A stretch of DNA of 6,780 nucleotides from Acidimicrobiia bacterium. Lineage in GTDB: Bacteria; Actinomycetota; Acidimicrobiia; Acidimicrobiales; Ilumatobacteraceae. Location: positions 1 to 6,780 of the forward strand of contig RFOJ01000051.1 in assembly GCA_009926705.1 (NCBI GenBank). Reading direction: 5' to 3'. The first letter of the stretch is position 1, and each line of letters begins with the position of its first letter. The position numbers were made by a program, and so were the translations under genes. Positions 1 through 6,400 of the stretch are shown here, piece after piece. The notes beneath the pieces are model-generated. The model saw only the letters and a program-made list of their open reading frames with translations, was not told the DNA's origin and ran no database searches.

Positions 1-231
1 TCGCGCAGCGACTTTCAGGGTCGCAAGTATCTCGAGCTCTCGCGTTCGCTTGGCTCGAAGAAAACCTTCGACGCCATCCAGTTGCTCGCGCGCGCCGACC
101 GTGCGCTGCGCGGCGCGACAGGGTTAGAGAACGACCTCGTGCTCGAGGTGTTGGTGGCGCGACTCAGTCGGTTGTCGCCACCGCGCAACACGCGCAAGCC
201 GGCGCGCAGGGGAGCCCCCGCTAAGCGTTAG
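1..231 (+). CDS. holA: DNA polymerase III delta subunit (HolA), C-terminal fragment
   Basis: The open frame runs from the first base of the window to a TAG at 229-231, giving the last 76 residues of a longer protein. The segment reading LLARADRALRGATGL, then ENDLVLEVLVARLSRL, matches the end of the delta-subunit collar domain, where an alanine- and leucine-rich helix pair is followed by a short basic tail (here KPARRGAPAKR). The delta subunit is the clamp-loader wrench that opens the beta sliding clamp during DNA replication. The N-terminal AAA-like domains lie outside the window and cannot be judged. Placement just before a convergent rpsT is the usual arrangement in actinobacteria and supports the call. 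The 76 residues alone would be a modest basis; the neighbourhood raises confidence. Confidence 0.8.
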   Translation, partial: SRSDFQGRKYLELSRSLGSKKTFDAIQLLARADRALRGATGLENDLVLEVLVARLSRLSPPRNTRKPARRGAPAKR

Positions 232-273
232 CCACGTCTACGGCGTCGGACCACCACCGAGCCTGGTGAAACG

Positions 274-290
274 CGTATCGCCGTCAGGGC
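274..290. repeat. 17-bp direct repeat, copy 1
   Basis: CGTATCGCCGTCAGGGC occurs exactly here and again at 324-340, 50 bp apart in the same orientation. Similarity extends outward: both copies are preceded by GAAA within a few bases and followed by AC or GAC. Both lie in the gap between the convergent holA and rpsT genes. Function is unknown. Confidence 0.85.
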
Positions 291-323
291 AACTGGTGCG
301 CCGTACAGCCGGCAAGAAATGCA

Positions 324-340
324 CGTATCGCCGTCAGGGC
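324..340. repeat. 17-bp direct repeat, copy 2
   Basis: This is an exact copy of the repeat at 274-290. Here its CCGTC pairs with a GACGG directly after it (341-345), so only this copy can form a 5-bp hairpin, close to the 3' end of rpsT on the minus strand. Copy 1 is followed by AACTG and lacks that partner. Confidence 0.85.
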
Positions 341-354
341 GACGGAGAAACGAC

Positions 355-606
355 TTACTTTGCGTTGAGGGCGCGCATCAGGCGGCTCTTCTTGCGAGCT
401 GCCTGCTTGGGATGAATGATCCGCTTCGCCGCCGCCATGTCGAGGCGCTTCACGGCCAGGCGCAAGGCTTCGGCGTTCTCTGGGGTGCCCTTGGTGTCAC
501 GGGCGGCCTTCACGCGGGTGCGCACTTCGCTCTTCACGGCCTTGTTGCGCTCGGTGCGCTTGGCGTTGGTGATGATGCGCTTTTTCTGAGACTTGATGTT
601 TGCCAT
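355..606 (-). CDS. rpsT: 30S ribosomal protein bS20
   Basis: The gene encodes 83 residues, close to the usual 85-90 for bS20. It starts MANIKSQKKRI, the hallmark N-terminus of the family, and continues with a lysine- and arginine-rich three-helix sequence (KRTERNKAVKSEVRT, then KRLDMAAAKRIIHPKQAARK) ending in SRLMRALNAK. bS20 binds 16S rRNA in the body of the small subunit and assists assembly. The start is fixed by the canonical MANIK sequence. No strong Shine-Dalgarno is visible upstream; the leader reads GTGAGCGAGCC directly before ATG. It is convergent with holA and divergent from lepA. In some bacteria bS20 represses its own translation, but nothing here proves that. Confidence 0.97.
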   Translation of the reverse strand: MANIKSQKKRIITNAKRTERNKAVKSEVRTRVKAARDTKGTPENAEALRLAVKRLDMAAAKRIIHPKQAARKKSRLMRALNAK

Positions 607-615
607 GGCTCGCTC

Positions 616-621
616 ACGCTA
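616..621 (-). promoter_or_regulatory. Possible rpsT -10 element
   Basis: On the minus strand TAGCGT fits the loose TANNNT pattern, with GTGAGC 16 bp upstream as a poor -35 (3 of 6 matches to TTGACA). It would start the transcript only a few bases before the ATG, making rpsT almost leaderless. The motif is degenerate, so a more distal promoter with a structured leader is an equal alternative. Confidence 0.2.
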
Positions 622-799
622 CCAGCGAAAGCGCACCGCTCACCCCGCAACTCGGTGTGCCCGAGTCACCGCGCACCCCGCGGCGAGCCTCGCCGACGGC
701 ACGGTTCAACCGCCGCACTGCGGCCACACCACACCCGCACCTGTGACGCCTTACGCCGTCGAACGACGGCAGCGCACGGTGCACGAAATGCCCGAAGAG

Positions 800-805
800 T
801 AGAAT
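800..805 (+). promoter_or_regulatory. Probable lepA promoter -10 element
   Basis: TAGAAT fits the actinobacterial housekeeping -10 consensus (TANNNT) and lies in an AT-rich patch within otherwise GC-rich DNA. It would place the transcript start near 812, giving a lepA leader of about 40 nt. No convincing -35 is seen 16-18 bp upstream, which is common for such promoters. The location between divergent genes supports it, but transcription data are lacking. Confidence 0.45.
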
Positions 806-850
806 TTTCGCTGGTTTCGCCCGTTTCTTGCGGGTCGCGCCGGCCCCCTC

Positions 851-2623
851 ATGGAACAGTCCAGCATCCGCAACTTCTCGATCATTGCGCACATCGACCA
901 CGGCAAGTCGACGCTCTCTGACCGCATCCTCGAGCTCACCAAGGCGGTCGACGCCCGCGAGATGCGCGCGCAGTATCTCGACTCGATGGATCTCGAGCGC
1001 GAGCGCGGCATCACCATCAAGGCCCAGAACGTGCGCGTCGAGTGGAAGGGCCACACGCTCCACCTCATCGACACTCCTGGCCACGTCGACTTCGGTTACG
1101 AAGTCAGCCGTTCGCTCGCCGCGTGCGAAGGCGTGGTGCTCGTCGTCGACGCCGCGCAGGGCATCGAAGCCCAGACCCTCGCGAATTGTTATCTCGCGCT
1201 GGAGAACGATCTTGAGATCGTCGCCGCGCTGAACAAGATCGACCTTCCCGCCGCCGACCCCGACCGTTACGCGATGGAAATCGAAAAGGTGCTCGGCATC
1301 CCAGCCGAAGACATCTTGCGCATCTCCGCCAAGACGGGCGAGGGCGTGCCCGAGTTGCTCGACGCCATCGTTGCGCGTGTGCCTGCACCGCAAGGCGACC
1401 CCGACGCTCCGTTGCAGGCGCTCATCTTCGACAGTCAGTACGACCAGTACCGCGGCGTCGTCTCCAGCGTGCGCGTGATGAACGGCCGCATGCGTAAGGG
1501 CGACAAGTTGCTCTTCATGCAGGCCACCGCCGACCACGAAGCTCTCGAAATTGGCGCGCGACGCCCCGCCACGCAAGAAGTCGCCGAACTGGGCGCAGGT
1601 GAAGTGGGCTATCTCATCGCCGGCGTGAAAGACGTCGGCGAAGCGCGTTCGGGGCACGTCGCACACCCTGCGTCGTCGCCGCTCGAGGGATACCAAGACC
1701 CCAAGCCGATGGTGTTCTGCGGTCTCTTCCCGATTGATGCCGACGATTTCGAGACGTTGCGCGAGAGCCTGCAGAAACTCAAGCTGAACGACGCATCCAT
1801 CTCGTACACGCCTGAGTCGTCGGGTGCGCTTGGCTTTGGTTTCCGTTGCGGCTTCCTCGGTCTCTTGCACATGGAGATCGTGAAAGAACGTCTCGAGCGC
1901 GAATTCAACCTCGCACTCATCGCCACCGCACCCTCGGTGCAATACCGCGTGTTGCGCACCGACGGCGAGATCGAGATCGTCGACAACCCGAACGACTTGC
2001 CGCCGACCGTCAACATCGACTCGATCGAGGAACCGTTCTTCAAAGTGAGCATCATCACCCCGAAGGACTACACCGGCGCCCTCATGGAGCTCTGCCAGTC
2101 GCGCCGTGGCGAGATGACCAAGCTCGAGTATCTGTCGCCCGAGCGCGTGGAGATGCAATACATGGTGCCGCTCGCCGAAGTGGTGGTCGACTTCTTCGAC
2201 CAGTTGAAGAGCCGCTCGCAGGGTTACGCGAGCCTCGACTACGAACTGCACGGCTACCGCACGAGCGATCTCGTGCGTGTCGACATCTTGCTCAATGCCG
2301 TGCCTGCCGACGCGTTCAGCACCATCGTGCACCGCGACAAGGCGTACGAGTACGGCAAGAAGATGTGCGAGAAGCTGAAAGAGCTCATTCCGCGCCAGAT
2401 GTTCGACATCCCCATCCAGGCGGCAATCGGCGGCAAGATCATCTCGCGTGAGACGGTGAAAGCCAAGCGCAAAGACGTGCTCGCCAAGTGCTACGGCGGC
2501 GACATTTCGCGCAAGCGCAAACTGCTCGAGAAGCAGAAGGAAGGCAAGAAGAAGATGAAGGCCATCGGGCGCGTCGAAGTGCCCGGTGATGTGTTCATCT
2601 CTGCGTTGAAGCTCGATGGCTGA
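851..2623 (+). CDS. lepA: Elongation factor 4 (LepA), ribosome-associated GTPase
   Basis: The 590 residues match the usual length of about 600. All GTPase motifs are present: G1 AHIDHGKST (13-21), G2 RGITI (52-56), G3 DTPGH (74-78), G4 NKID (128-131) and G5 SAK (159-161). Domain II and the EF-G-like domains III and V follow. The LepA-specific C-terminal domain shows ETVKAKRKDVLAKCYGGD, RKRKLLEKQKEGKKKMKAIG and a final RVEVPGDVFISALKLDG. Family members act on ribosomes, with proposed roles in back-translocation, initiation or 30S biogenesis; the exact role is debated. The ATG is the only plausible start: an in-frame TAG lies at 800-802 and no other start codon lies between. There is no Shine-Dalgarno; the ATG is preceded by GGCCCCCTC. 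The 3' end overlaps the next gene by 8 nt, pointing to a shared transcript. Confidence 0.98.
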   Translation: MEQSSIRNFSIIAHIDHGKSTLSDRILELTKAVDAREMRAQYLDSMDLERERGITIKAQNVRVEWKGHTLHLIDTPGHVDFGYEVSRSLAACEGVVLVVDAAQGIEAQTLANCYLALENDLEIVAALNKIDLPAADPDRYAMEIEKVLGIPAEDILRISAKTGEGVPELLDAIVARVPAPQGDPDAPLQALIFDSQYDQYRGVVSSVRVMNGRMRKGDKLLFMQATADHEALEIGARRPATQEVAELGAGEVGYLIAGVKDVGEARSGHVAHPASSPLEGYQDPKPMVFCGLFPIDADDFETLRESLQKLKLNDASISYTPESSGALGFGFRCGFLGLLHMEIVKERLEREFNLALIATAPSVQYRVLRTDGEIEIVDNPNDLPPTVNIDSIEEPFFKVSIITPKDYTGALMELCQSRRGEMTKLEYLSPERVEMQYMVPLAEVVVDFFDQLKSRSQGYASLDYELHGYRTSDLVRVDILLNAVPADAFSTIVHRDKAYEYGKKMCEKLKELIPRQMFDIPIQAAIGGKIISRETVKAKRKDVLAKCYGGDISRKRKLLEKQKEGKKKMKAIGRVEVPGDVFISALKLDG

Positions 2624-3887
2624 CGCCACTCACGACGCAGTTCGGGCCGCCACCCACGAAGCGGCGTCCGCCGCCACCGACGCGCAGCGTGCCGACGCCG
2701 CAGCTGCGACCGGCATCTTCCGCTCGCTCAACTTCTTCAACACCCGGCTGTATTTTGCGTCGCTCTTGCTCTCCACGATCGGATCATGGCTGCAACTCAC
2801 CGCCACCTCATATCTCGTGTACCGCCTGACCGGCAAGGCGAGCGACCTCGGCTACAACGTGGCGTTTCAGTTTCTGCCGATGCTGTTTCTCGGCACGTGG
2901 GCCGGCTCGTTCGCCGATCGCTACGACCGCCGCACCATCATGCTCTGCACGCAGATGCTCCTCGCCGTGCAGGCACTCGTGCTCGGGGTGCTCGATCTCA
3001 CCGACCACGTTTCCTTGCCGGTGGTGTGGGGTTTCTCGTTCTTCCTCGGTCTCGTCGGGGCAATCGACAACCCCGCGCGTCGCGGGCTCATCACCGAACT
3101 GGTGCCCGCGTCACAACTGAGCAATGCGATGTCGATGAACACCACAGTGATGACGGGTTCGCGCGTGTTCGGCGCAGCGCTCGCCGCCGTGCTTGTCGGC
3201 CCGCTCGGCACGGGTTGGCTGTTCGTGTTGAACGGCCTGTCGTACGCGTTCATGATCTCGGGCATTGTCGGCCTGCGCAAGTCGGAGATGGTGCCTGCCG
3301 TCAAGCGGCCCGCCGGCGGTCAGCCAGTACGCGACGTGTTTCGCTACGTGCGATCGAACCGCCGTTTGTCATCGATGTTCTTTGTCTACGTGGTGGTGAG
3401 CACGTTCGCGTTCAACTACAGCGTCGTCTTCCCGAAACTCGCCGACGTCAATTGGGGCAGTGACGACGCATTCGGATGGTTGATGACGTGCACCGGCATC
3501 GGCAGCATCGTCGGCGCGCTCGTCACGGCTCGGTTTCCGCGCGTGTCGTTGCGCTGGCTGGTAATCAACGTTGCCGTTCTCGGCGCTTCGAACATCGCGG
3601 TCGCGTTCTCACCCTCGTTGTGGTGGGCATTCGTGTTGTGCTTGCCGCTCGGTTTCGGCGGGGCAGCGATGATCGCGTCGGGCAACGCCATCAGTCAGCA
3701 AGAGTCACCACCCGACATGCGCGGCCGCCTTCTTGCTCTCACCGCGGTGGCGTTCTTGGGCAGCACTCCGATCGGCGGGCCGATCACGGGTCTCATCGCC
3801 GACTACGTGTCGCTCGAATGGTCGATGGCGTACGGCGGGCTGACCTGTTTTGCCTGCGTCGCCGTGCTCGCCTGGTGGTGGAGGTAG
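2616..3887 (+). CDS. MFS transporter, DHA3/EntS-like (MFS_3) putative exporter
   Basis: The 423-residue protein looks like a 12-helix major facilitator. Approximate membrane segments are residues 45-68, 79-100, 107-127, 134-151, 178-198, 201-219, 252-272, 284-304, 311-331, 335-356, 371-395 and 402-421. The loop between helices 2 and 3 carries motif A as GSFADRYDRR (97-106), and DNPARRGLITELVP (151-164) is typical of the EntS-like or 'transmembrane secretion effector' group of drug and siderophore exporters. The substrate cannot be read from the sequence. Residues 1-35 are an unusual hydrophilic alanine-rich extension. The ATG lies inside the lepA stop (ATGGCTGA), so translation is probably coupled to lepA. 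A later start near the first helix has no obvious supporting ribosome site. The photolyase frame follows 9 nt downstream. Confidence 0.9.
   Translation: MADATHDAVRAATHEAASAATDAQRADAAAATGIFRSLNFFNTRLYFASLLLSTIGSWLQLTATSYLVYRLTGKASDLGYNVAFQFLPMLFLGTWAGSFADRYDRRTIMLCTQMLLAVQALVLGVLDLTDHVSLPVVWGFSFFLGLVGAIDNPARRGLITELVPASQLSNAMSMNTTVMTGSRVFGAALAAVLVGPLGTGWLFVLNGLSYAFMISGIVGLRKSEMVPAVKRPAGGQPVRDVFRYVRSNRRLSSMFFVYVVVSTFAFNYSVVFPKLADVNWGSDDAFGWLMTCTGIGSIVGALVTARFPRVSLRWLVINVAVLGASNIAVAFSPSLWWAFVLCLPLGFGGAAMIASGNAISQQESPPDMRGRLLALTAVAFLGSTPIGGPITGLIADYVSLEWSMAYGGLTCFACVAVLAWWWR
3880..3885 (+). promoter_or_regulatory. Ribosome binding site of the photolyase frame
   Basis: GGAGGT lies 11 nt before the ATG at 3897 and overlaps the last codons and stop of the exporter gene. 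It is the clearest Shine-Dalgarno in the window, fixes the photolyase start and indicates translation from the same transcript as the exporter. Confidence 0.75.
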
Positions 3888-3896
3888 GTTCGCGAG

Positions 3897-5232
3897 ATGG
3901 CCGCATCAATCATCTGGTTTCGTCGCGACCTGCGACTCGCTGATCATCCTGCGCTCACTGCCGCGCTCGCGCATGGTGTGACCACGCCGCTCTTCGTACT
4001 CGACCCCTCGGGTGCTGCTCGTCTCGGCTTTTTGTACCGCAACATTCGCGCGCTCGACGCCACGATGAACCGCGCCATCGTGGTGCGCCACGGCGACCCG
4101 CTCGATATCGTGCCGCGCTTCGCCAAAGAGGTCGGCGCCGACACGGTGTTCGTAAGCGAAGACTTCGGCCCGTACGGCGCCAAGCGCGATGCCGAAGTCG
4201 AGAAGCGTCTTGCTGCACAAGGTGTGCGGCTTGAGCGCGTCGGCTCGCCGTATGCCATTAACCCCGGCGTGGTTCGCAAAAACGACGGCACGCCGTTCGC
4301 GGTGTTTATTTTCACGCGGGTGGATCGCCAAAGGTTGGAGCCAGCCGCTTCCGGCACCCAAGAACATGAACCTGCGCGGTGCCCCTGACGTGAAGTGCGA
4401 CGGCATTCCGCAAGAGCCCGAGTGTGCTGCCACGCTGCCGGCCGGGGGAGAAGAAGCCGCGTGGGATCGTTGGGAACACTTCGCCGGCGACGCGCTCGGC
4501 AGATACAAAGAAGAACGCAACAACCCCGATCGTGACGGGTGCAGCATGCTGTCGCCCTACTTGCGTTTCGGTGTATTGCATCCGCGCCAGTTGCTCGCCG
4601 AGTTGCGCCCCGACCCGAATCACGATCACTACCGCAGCGAACTTGGTTGGCGCGAGTTTTATGCCGACGTGCTGCACCATCAGCCGCGCACCACGTGGGA
4701 AAACCTGCAGTTGAAGATGAACGCGATGCCCGTCGACACCGACGCGCGCGCCAAGCAACGTTTCGCCGCGTGGTGCGAAGGCAAGACCGGTTACCCGATT
4801 GTCGATGCGGGCATGCGTCAGATGCTCGCCACCGGGTGGATGCACAACCGCGTGCGCATGATCGTGGCCAGTTTCTTGGTGAAAGACCTGCACTTGCCGT
4901 GGCAGTGGGGTGCGAAGTTCTTTATGCAGCACCTCGTCGACGGCGACATTGCGTCGAACAACCACGGCTGGCAGTGGACTGCCGGCACAGGCACCGACGC
5001 CGCGCCGTACTTCCGCATCTTCAACCCGGCGATGCAGGCCGAGAAGTTCGATCCCAATGGCACATACGTTCGCACGTGGCTGCCCGAGTTGGCGAGCGTG
5101 CCCGACAAGTTCGTGCATGTGCCGAGTGAGAGCCCGTCGGGTGTGCCGAGTAGCTACGTGGCGCCCATCGTCGACCATGGCGAAGAGCGCGACGAGGCGC
5201 TGCGTCGCTACAAGTTGGTGACCGGTAAATAG
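3897..5232 (+). pseudogene. Class I deoxyribodipyrimidine photolyase, frameshifted
   Basis: Two frames together encode one photolyase. The first (3897-4307 before the break) gives the antenna-binding domain, starting IIWFRRDLRLADHPAL. The second (from about 4309 to the TAG at 5230-5232) gives the FAD domain. Restoring two codons at the break yields 446 residues, near the family's usual 450-480. In that numbering the FAD domain shows CSMLSPYLRFG (217-227), ELGWREFY (250-257), TGYPIVDAGMR (299-309), GWMHNRVRM (315-323), NNHGWQW (356-362, including the Asn equivalent to E. coli Asn378 that contacts flavin N5) and DAAPYFRIFNP (369-379). The intact enzyme would repair cyclobutane pyrimidine dimers using blue light. 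As written, translation enters a wrong frame and stops at 4386-4388 after 163 residues, with no FAD domain. Both halves are otherwise well conserved, so the break is recent or is an assembly error. A bacterial cryptochrome is a less likely identity. Confidence 0.85.
4302..4323 (+). other. Site of the photolyase frame break (probable 5-nt deletion)
   Basis: Class I photolyases carry VFTPF followed by three residues and Trp here. The sequence reads GTG TTT (Val-Phe, 4302-4307), one A (4308), then TTT TCA CGC GGG TGG (Phe-Ser-Arg-Gly-Trp, 4309-4323) in the other frame. The six bases for Thr-Pro are reduced to one, so exactly five bases are missing and every flanking residue matches. The frame changes from that of 3897 to that of 5232. 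Confidence 0.75.
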
Positions 5233-5233
5233 T

Positions 5234-5250
5234 GCGGGCGTGACGCTCGC
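5234..5250 (+). terminator. Possible transcription-end hairpin after the photolyase
   Basis: GCGGGC and GCTCGC can pair (one G-U) around a GTGAC loop, starting 1 nt past the photolyase stop. No T-run follows, so it is not a classical Rho-independent terminator. It could still end or stabilise the lepA-exporter-photolyase transcript. Chance pairing in GC-rich DNA cannot be excluded. Confidence 0.3.
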
Positions 5251-5327
5251 CGAAGCGCACACCACGTAGCGCCGCCGCGCACATGGTGACACCTGCCGCC
5301 GCGCGCGCCCTGCGACGCCGCCATCGG

Positions 5328-5333
5328 TAGATT
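5328..5333 (+). promoter_or_regulatory. Probable hrcA -10 element
   Basis: TAGATT fits TANNNT and is in the first AT-rich patch after a very GC-rich gap. It predicts a transcript start near 5340, only about 8 nt before the ATG at 5348, so hrcA mRNA would be almost leaderless. This argues against the in-frame TTG at 5333 as start, since that codon overlaps the -10. No -35 is evident. Confidence 0.4.
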
Positions 5334-5347
5334 TGTGGGCAACAATC

Positions 5348-6394
5348 ATGCCGACGAGTGGTGTTGACGACCGCAAGATCGCCATATTGCGCAAGGTGAT
5401 CGAGCACTACGTGTCGACGGGTCAGCCCGTCGGCTCGAGCCACATTGCCTCGTTGCCCGGGGTCACGGTGTCGGCGGCGACCATTCGCAACGAGATGGCG
5501 GCTCTCGAAGCCGAAGGTCTTCTCGCTCAACCTCACACGTCTGCCGGTCGCGTGCCCACCGACAAGGGTTACCGCATGTACGTCGACCACCTCACTTCGA
5601 CCGACGTGGCGAAAGCCGGCAAGCTCGCCGCCGCGCAGCGCCAGCAACTCGGCGACTTCTTCGACACCGCACACTTGCGTCTGGAAGACACGTTGCATCG
5701 CACGTCGTTGTTGCTCGCCCAACTCACCAACTACACCGCGGTGGTCACCGGCCCATCTGCAGTCGAGGCCGAAGTGCGTTCGGTGCAGGTGGTGTCGCTC
5801 AACGAGCGCACCGGCACGGTGGTTGCCGTGCTCTCGAGCGGCGAGATCGTGAACGAGCCCATCGAGTTCGACGTGGCACCCACCGACGCGCAGGTCACCA
5901 AGGCCACCGAGCGCCTGCGTGCGGCGTTCGTCGGTAAGTCGCTCTCTGCGGTGAGCTTCGCGCCGCGCGGCGCCGACGGCCGCAGCGACGCATCGATCGA
6001 CGCAGTCGCCGAAAAGATTGCCACGCAGGCCGCCACCGCGCTTGGCGCGGGTAGCAGCAAAGAAAACGTCTTCGTCGGCGGCACCGCCAGTCTCACGCGC
6101 GCGTTCGACGCGGTGGAGGTCGTACGCTCGGTGCTTGAGACGCTTGAGCAGCAATACGTGGTGGTGTCGCTCGTGCGCGACATGTTGAACCGCGGTGTGA
6201 GTGTTGCCATCGGCGCCGAGCACGGCGTCGAGCCGCTCAGCGCGTGCAGCGTGGTGCTTGCCCCGGTGGTGCGAGACGGCGAGACGGTTGGCAGCGTTGG
6301 CGTATTGGGGCCGACCCGCATGAATTATCCGGCTGCGCTCGCGACGGTCGAAGTGGTGAGCGACCGTCTCGGTCGTCGTCTGGCCGAGGGCTGA
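5348..6394 (+). CDS. hrcA: Heat-inducible transcription repressor HrcA
   Basis: From the ATG at 5348 the protein has 348 residues, the usual HrcA size. The N-terminal winged helix contains DRKIAILRKVIEHYVSTGQP (8-27), VGSSH (28-32), ATIRNEM (44-50) and the signature TSAGRVPTDKGYRMYVD (64-80). The C-terminal GAF-like dimerisation domain ends with the conserved VGVLGPTRMNYPAA motif. HrcA dimers bind CIRCE operators and repress chaperone genes; GroEL assists HrcA folding and so closes the feedback loop. An in-frame TTG at 5333 would add five residues but lies in the likely promoter, and the ATG fits family N-termini better. No CIRCE palindrome (TTAGCACTC-N9-GAGTGCTAA) is visible at 5233-5347, so its targets are probably elsewhere. 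dnaJ follows after 6 nt. Confidence 0.95.
   Translation: MPTSGVDDRKIAILRKVIEHYVSTGQPVGSSHIASLPGVTVSAATIRNEMAALEAEGLLAQPHTSAGRVPTDKGYRMYVDHLTSTDVAKAGKLAAAQRQQLGDFFDTAHLRLEDTLHRTSLLLAQLTNYTAVVTGPSAVEAEVRSVQVVSLNERTGTVVAVLSSGEIVNEPIEFDVAPTDAQVTKATERLRAAFVGKSLSAVSFAPRGADGRSDASIDAVAEKIATQAATALGAGSSKENVFVGGTASLTRAFDAVEVVRSVLETLEQQYVVVSLVRDMLNRGVSVAIGAEHGVEPLSACSVVLAPVVRDGETVGSVGVLGPTRMNYPAALATVEVVSDRLGRRLAEG
6386..6390 (+). promoter_or_regulatory. Ribosome binding site of dnaJ
   Basis: GAGGG lies 10 nt before the dnaJ ATG and inside the last codons of hrcA. It supports the 6401 start and co-translation of the two genes. Confidence 0.6.
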
Positions 6395-6400
6395 CCAAAC

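Larger units (their letters stand above)
232..354. other. Convergent intergenic region between holA and rpsT
   Basis: This 123-nt gap receives transcripts from both sides. No Rho-independent terminator with a U-tract is visible on either strand. It holds a 17-bp direct repeat (annotated separately) and weak short stems: CACCA/TGGTG at 252-256 and 264-268, and CCGTC/GACGG at 331-335 and 341-345 with a 5-nt loop. The second lies 9 nt past the rpsT stop on the minus strand and is the likeliest structured end for that transcript, but with no T-run this is weak. Confidence 0.5.
607..850. promoter_or_regulatory. Divergent rpsT/lepA intergenic region with clustered dyads
   Basis: This 244-nt region must hold the start signals for both genes. 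It contains five perfect short dyads: ACTCGG/CCGAGT (650-666, 5-nt loop), CGGCGA/TCGCCG (681-695, 3-nt loop), CGGTT-C-AACCG (702-712), CCGCA-C-TGCGG (713-723) and GCCGTCG-AA-CGACGGC (755-770). A 10-bp sequence TTTCGCTGGT occurs in the leader direction of both genes, at 806-815 on the + strand and 630-621 on the - strand. No protein-coding gene is supported here. Operators, leader hairpins or chance in GC-rich DNA all remain possible. Confidence 0.5.

Noticed and set aside
755..770. GCCGTCGAACGACGGC as a LexA (SOS) box
   Set aside because: It contains CGAAC but lacks the matching GTTCG half-site at the right spacing, so it does not fit the actinobacterial SOS-box pattern.
319..921. 200-codon + strand open frame over rpsT
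   Set aside because: It is antisense to the canonical bS20 gene and runs through the intergenic region into the start of lepA in another frame. No domain is visible.
614..2629. Very long (671-codon) open frame on the minus strand opposite lepA
   Set aside because: It is the mirror of lepA codon usage in GC-rich DNA. The translation is low-complexity (His-, Arg-, Val-rich) with no recognisable domain, while lepA on the + strand has every family motif.
4383..4388. CCC TGA at the end of the first photolyase frame as a programmed +1 frameshift site
   Set aside because: Slipping there would discard the conserved stretch GWSQPLPAPKN, which is already encoded in the second frame from about 4309. 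Homology puts the frame change at 4308, and a simple 5-nt loss explains it.
5271..5304. 10-bp direct repeat GCCGCCGCGC (5271-5280 and 5295-5304)
   Set aside because: It is low-complexity GC-rich sequence and is readily expected by chance.
4312..5394. 360-codon open frame on the minus strand opposite the photolyase
   Set aside because: It lies opposite the conserved FAD domain and has no domain signature of its own.
5021..6223. 400-codon open frame on the minus strand opposite the photolyase end and hrcA
   Set aside because: It crosses two well-supported + strand genes and their intergenic gap, and has no recognisable motif. It is a shadow frame.
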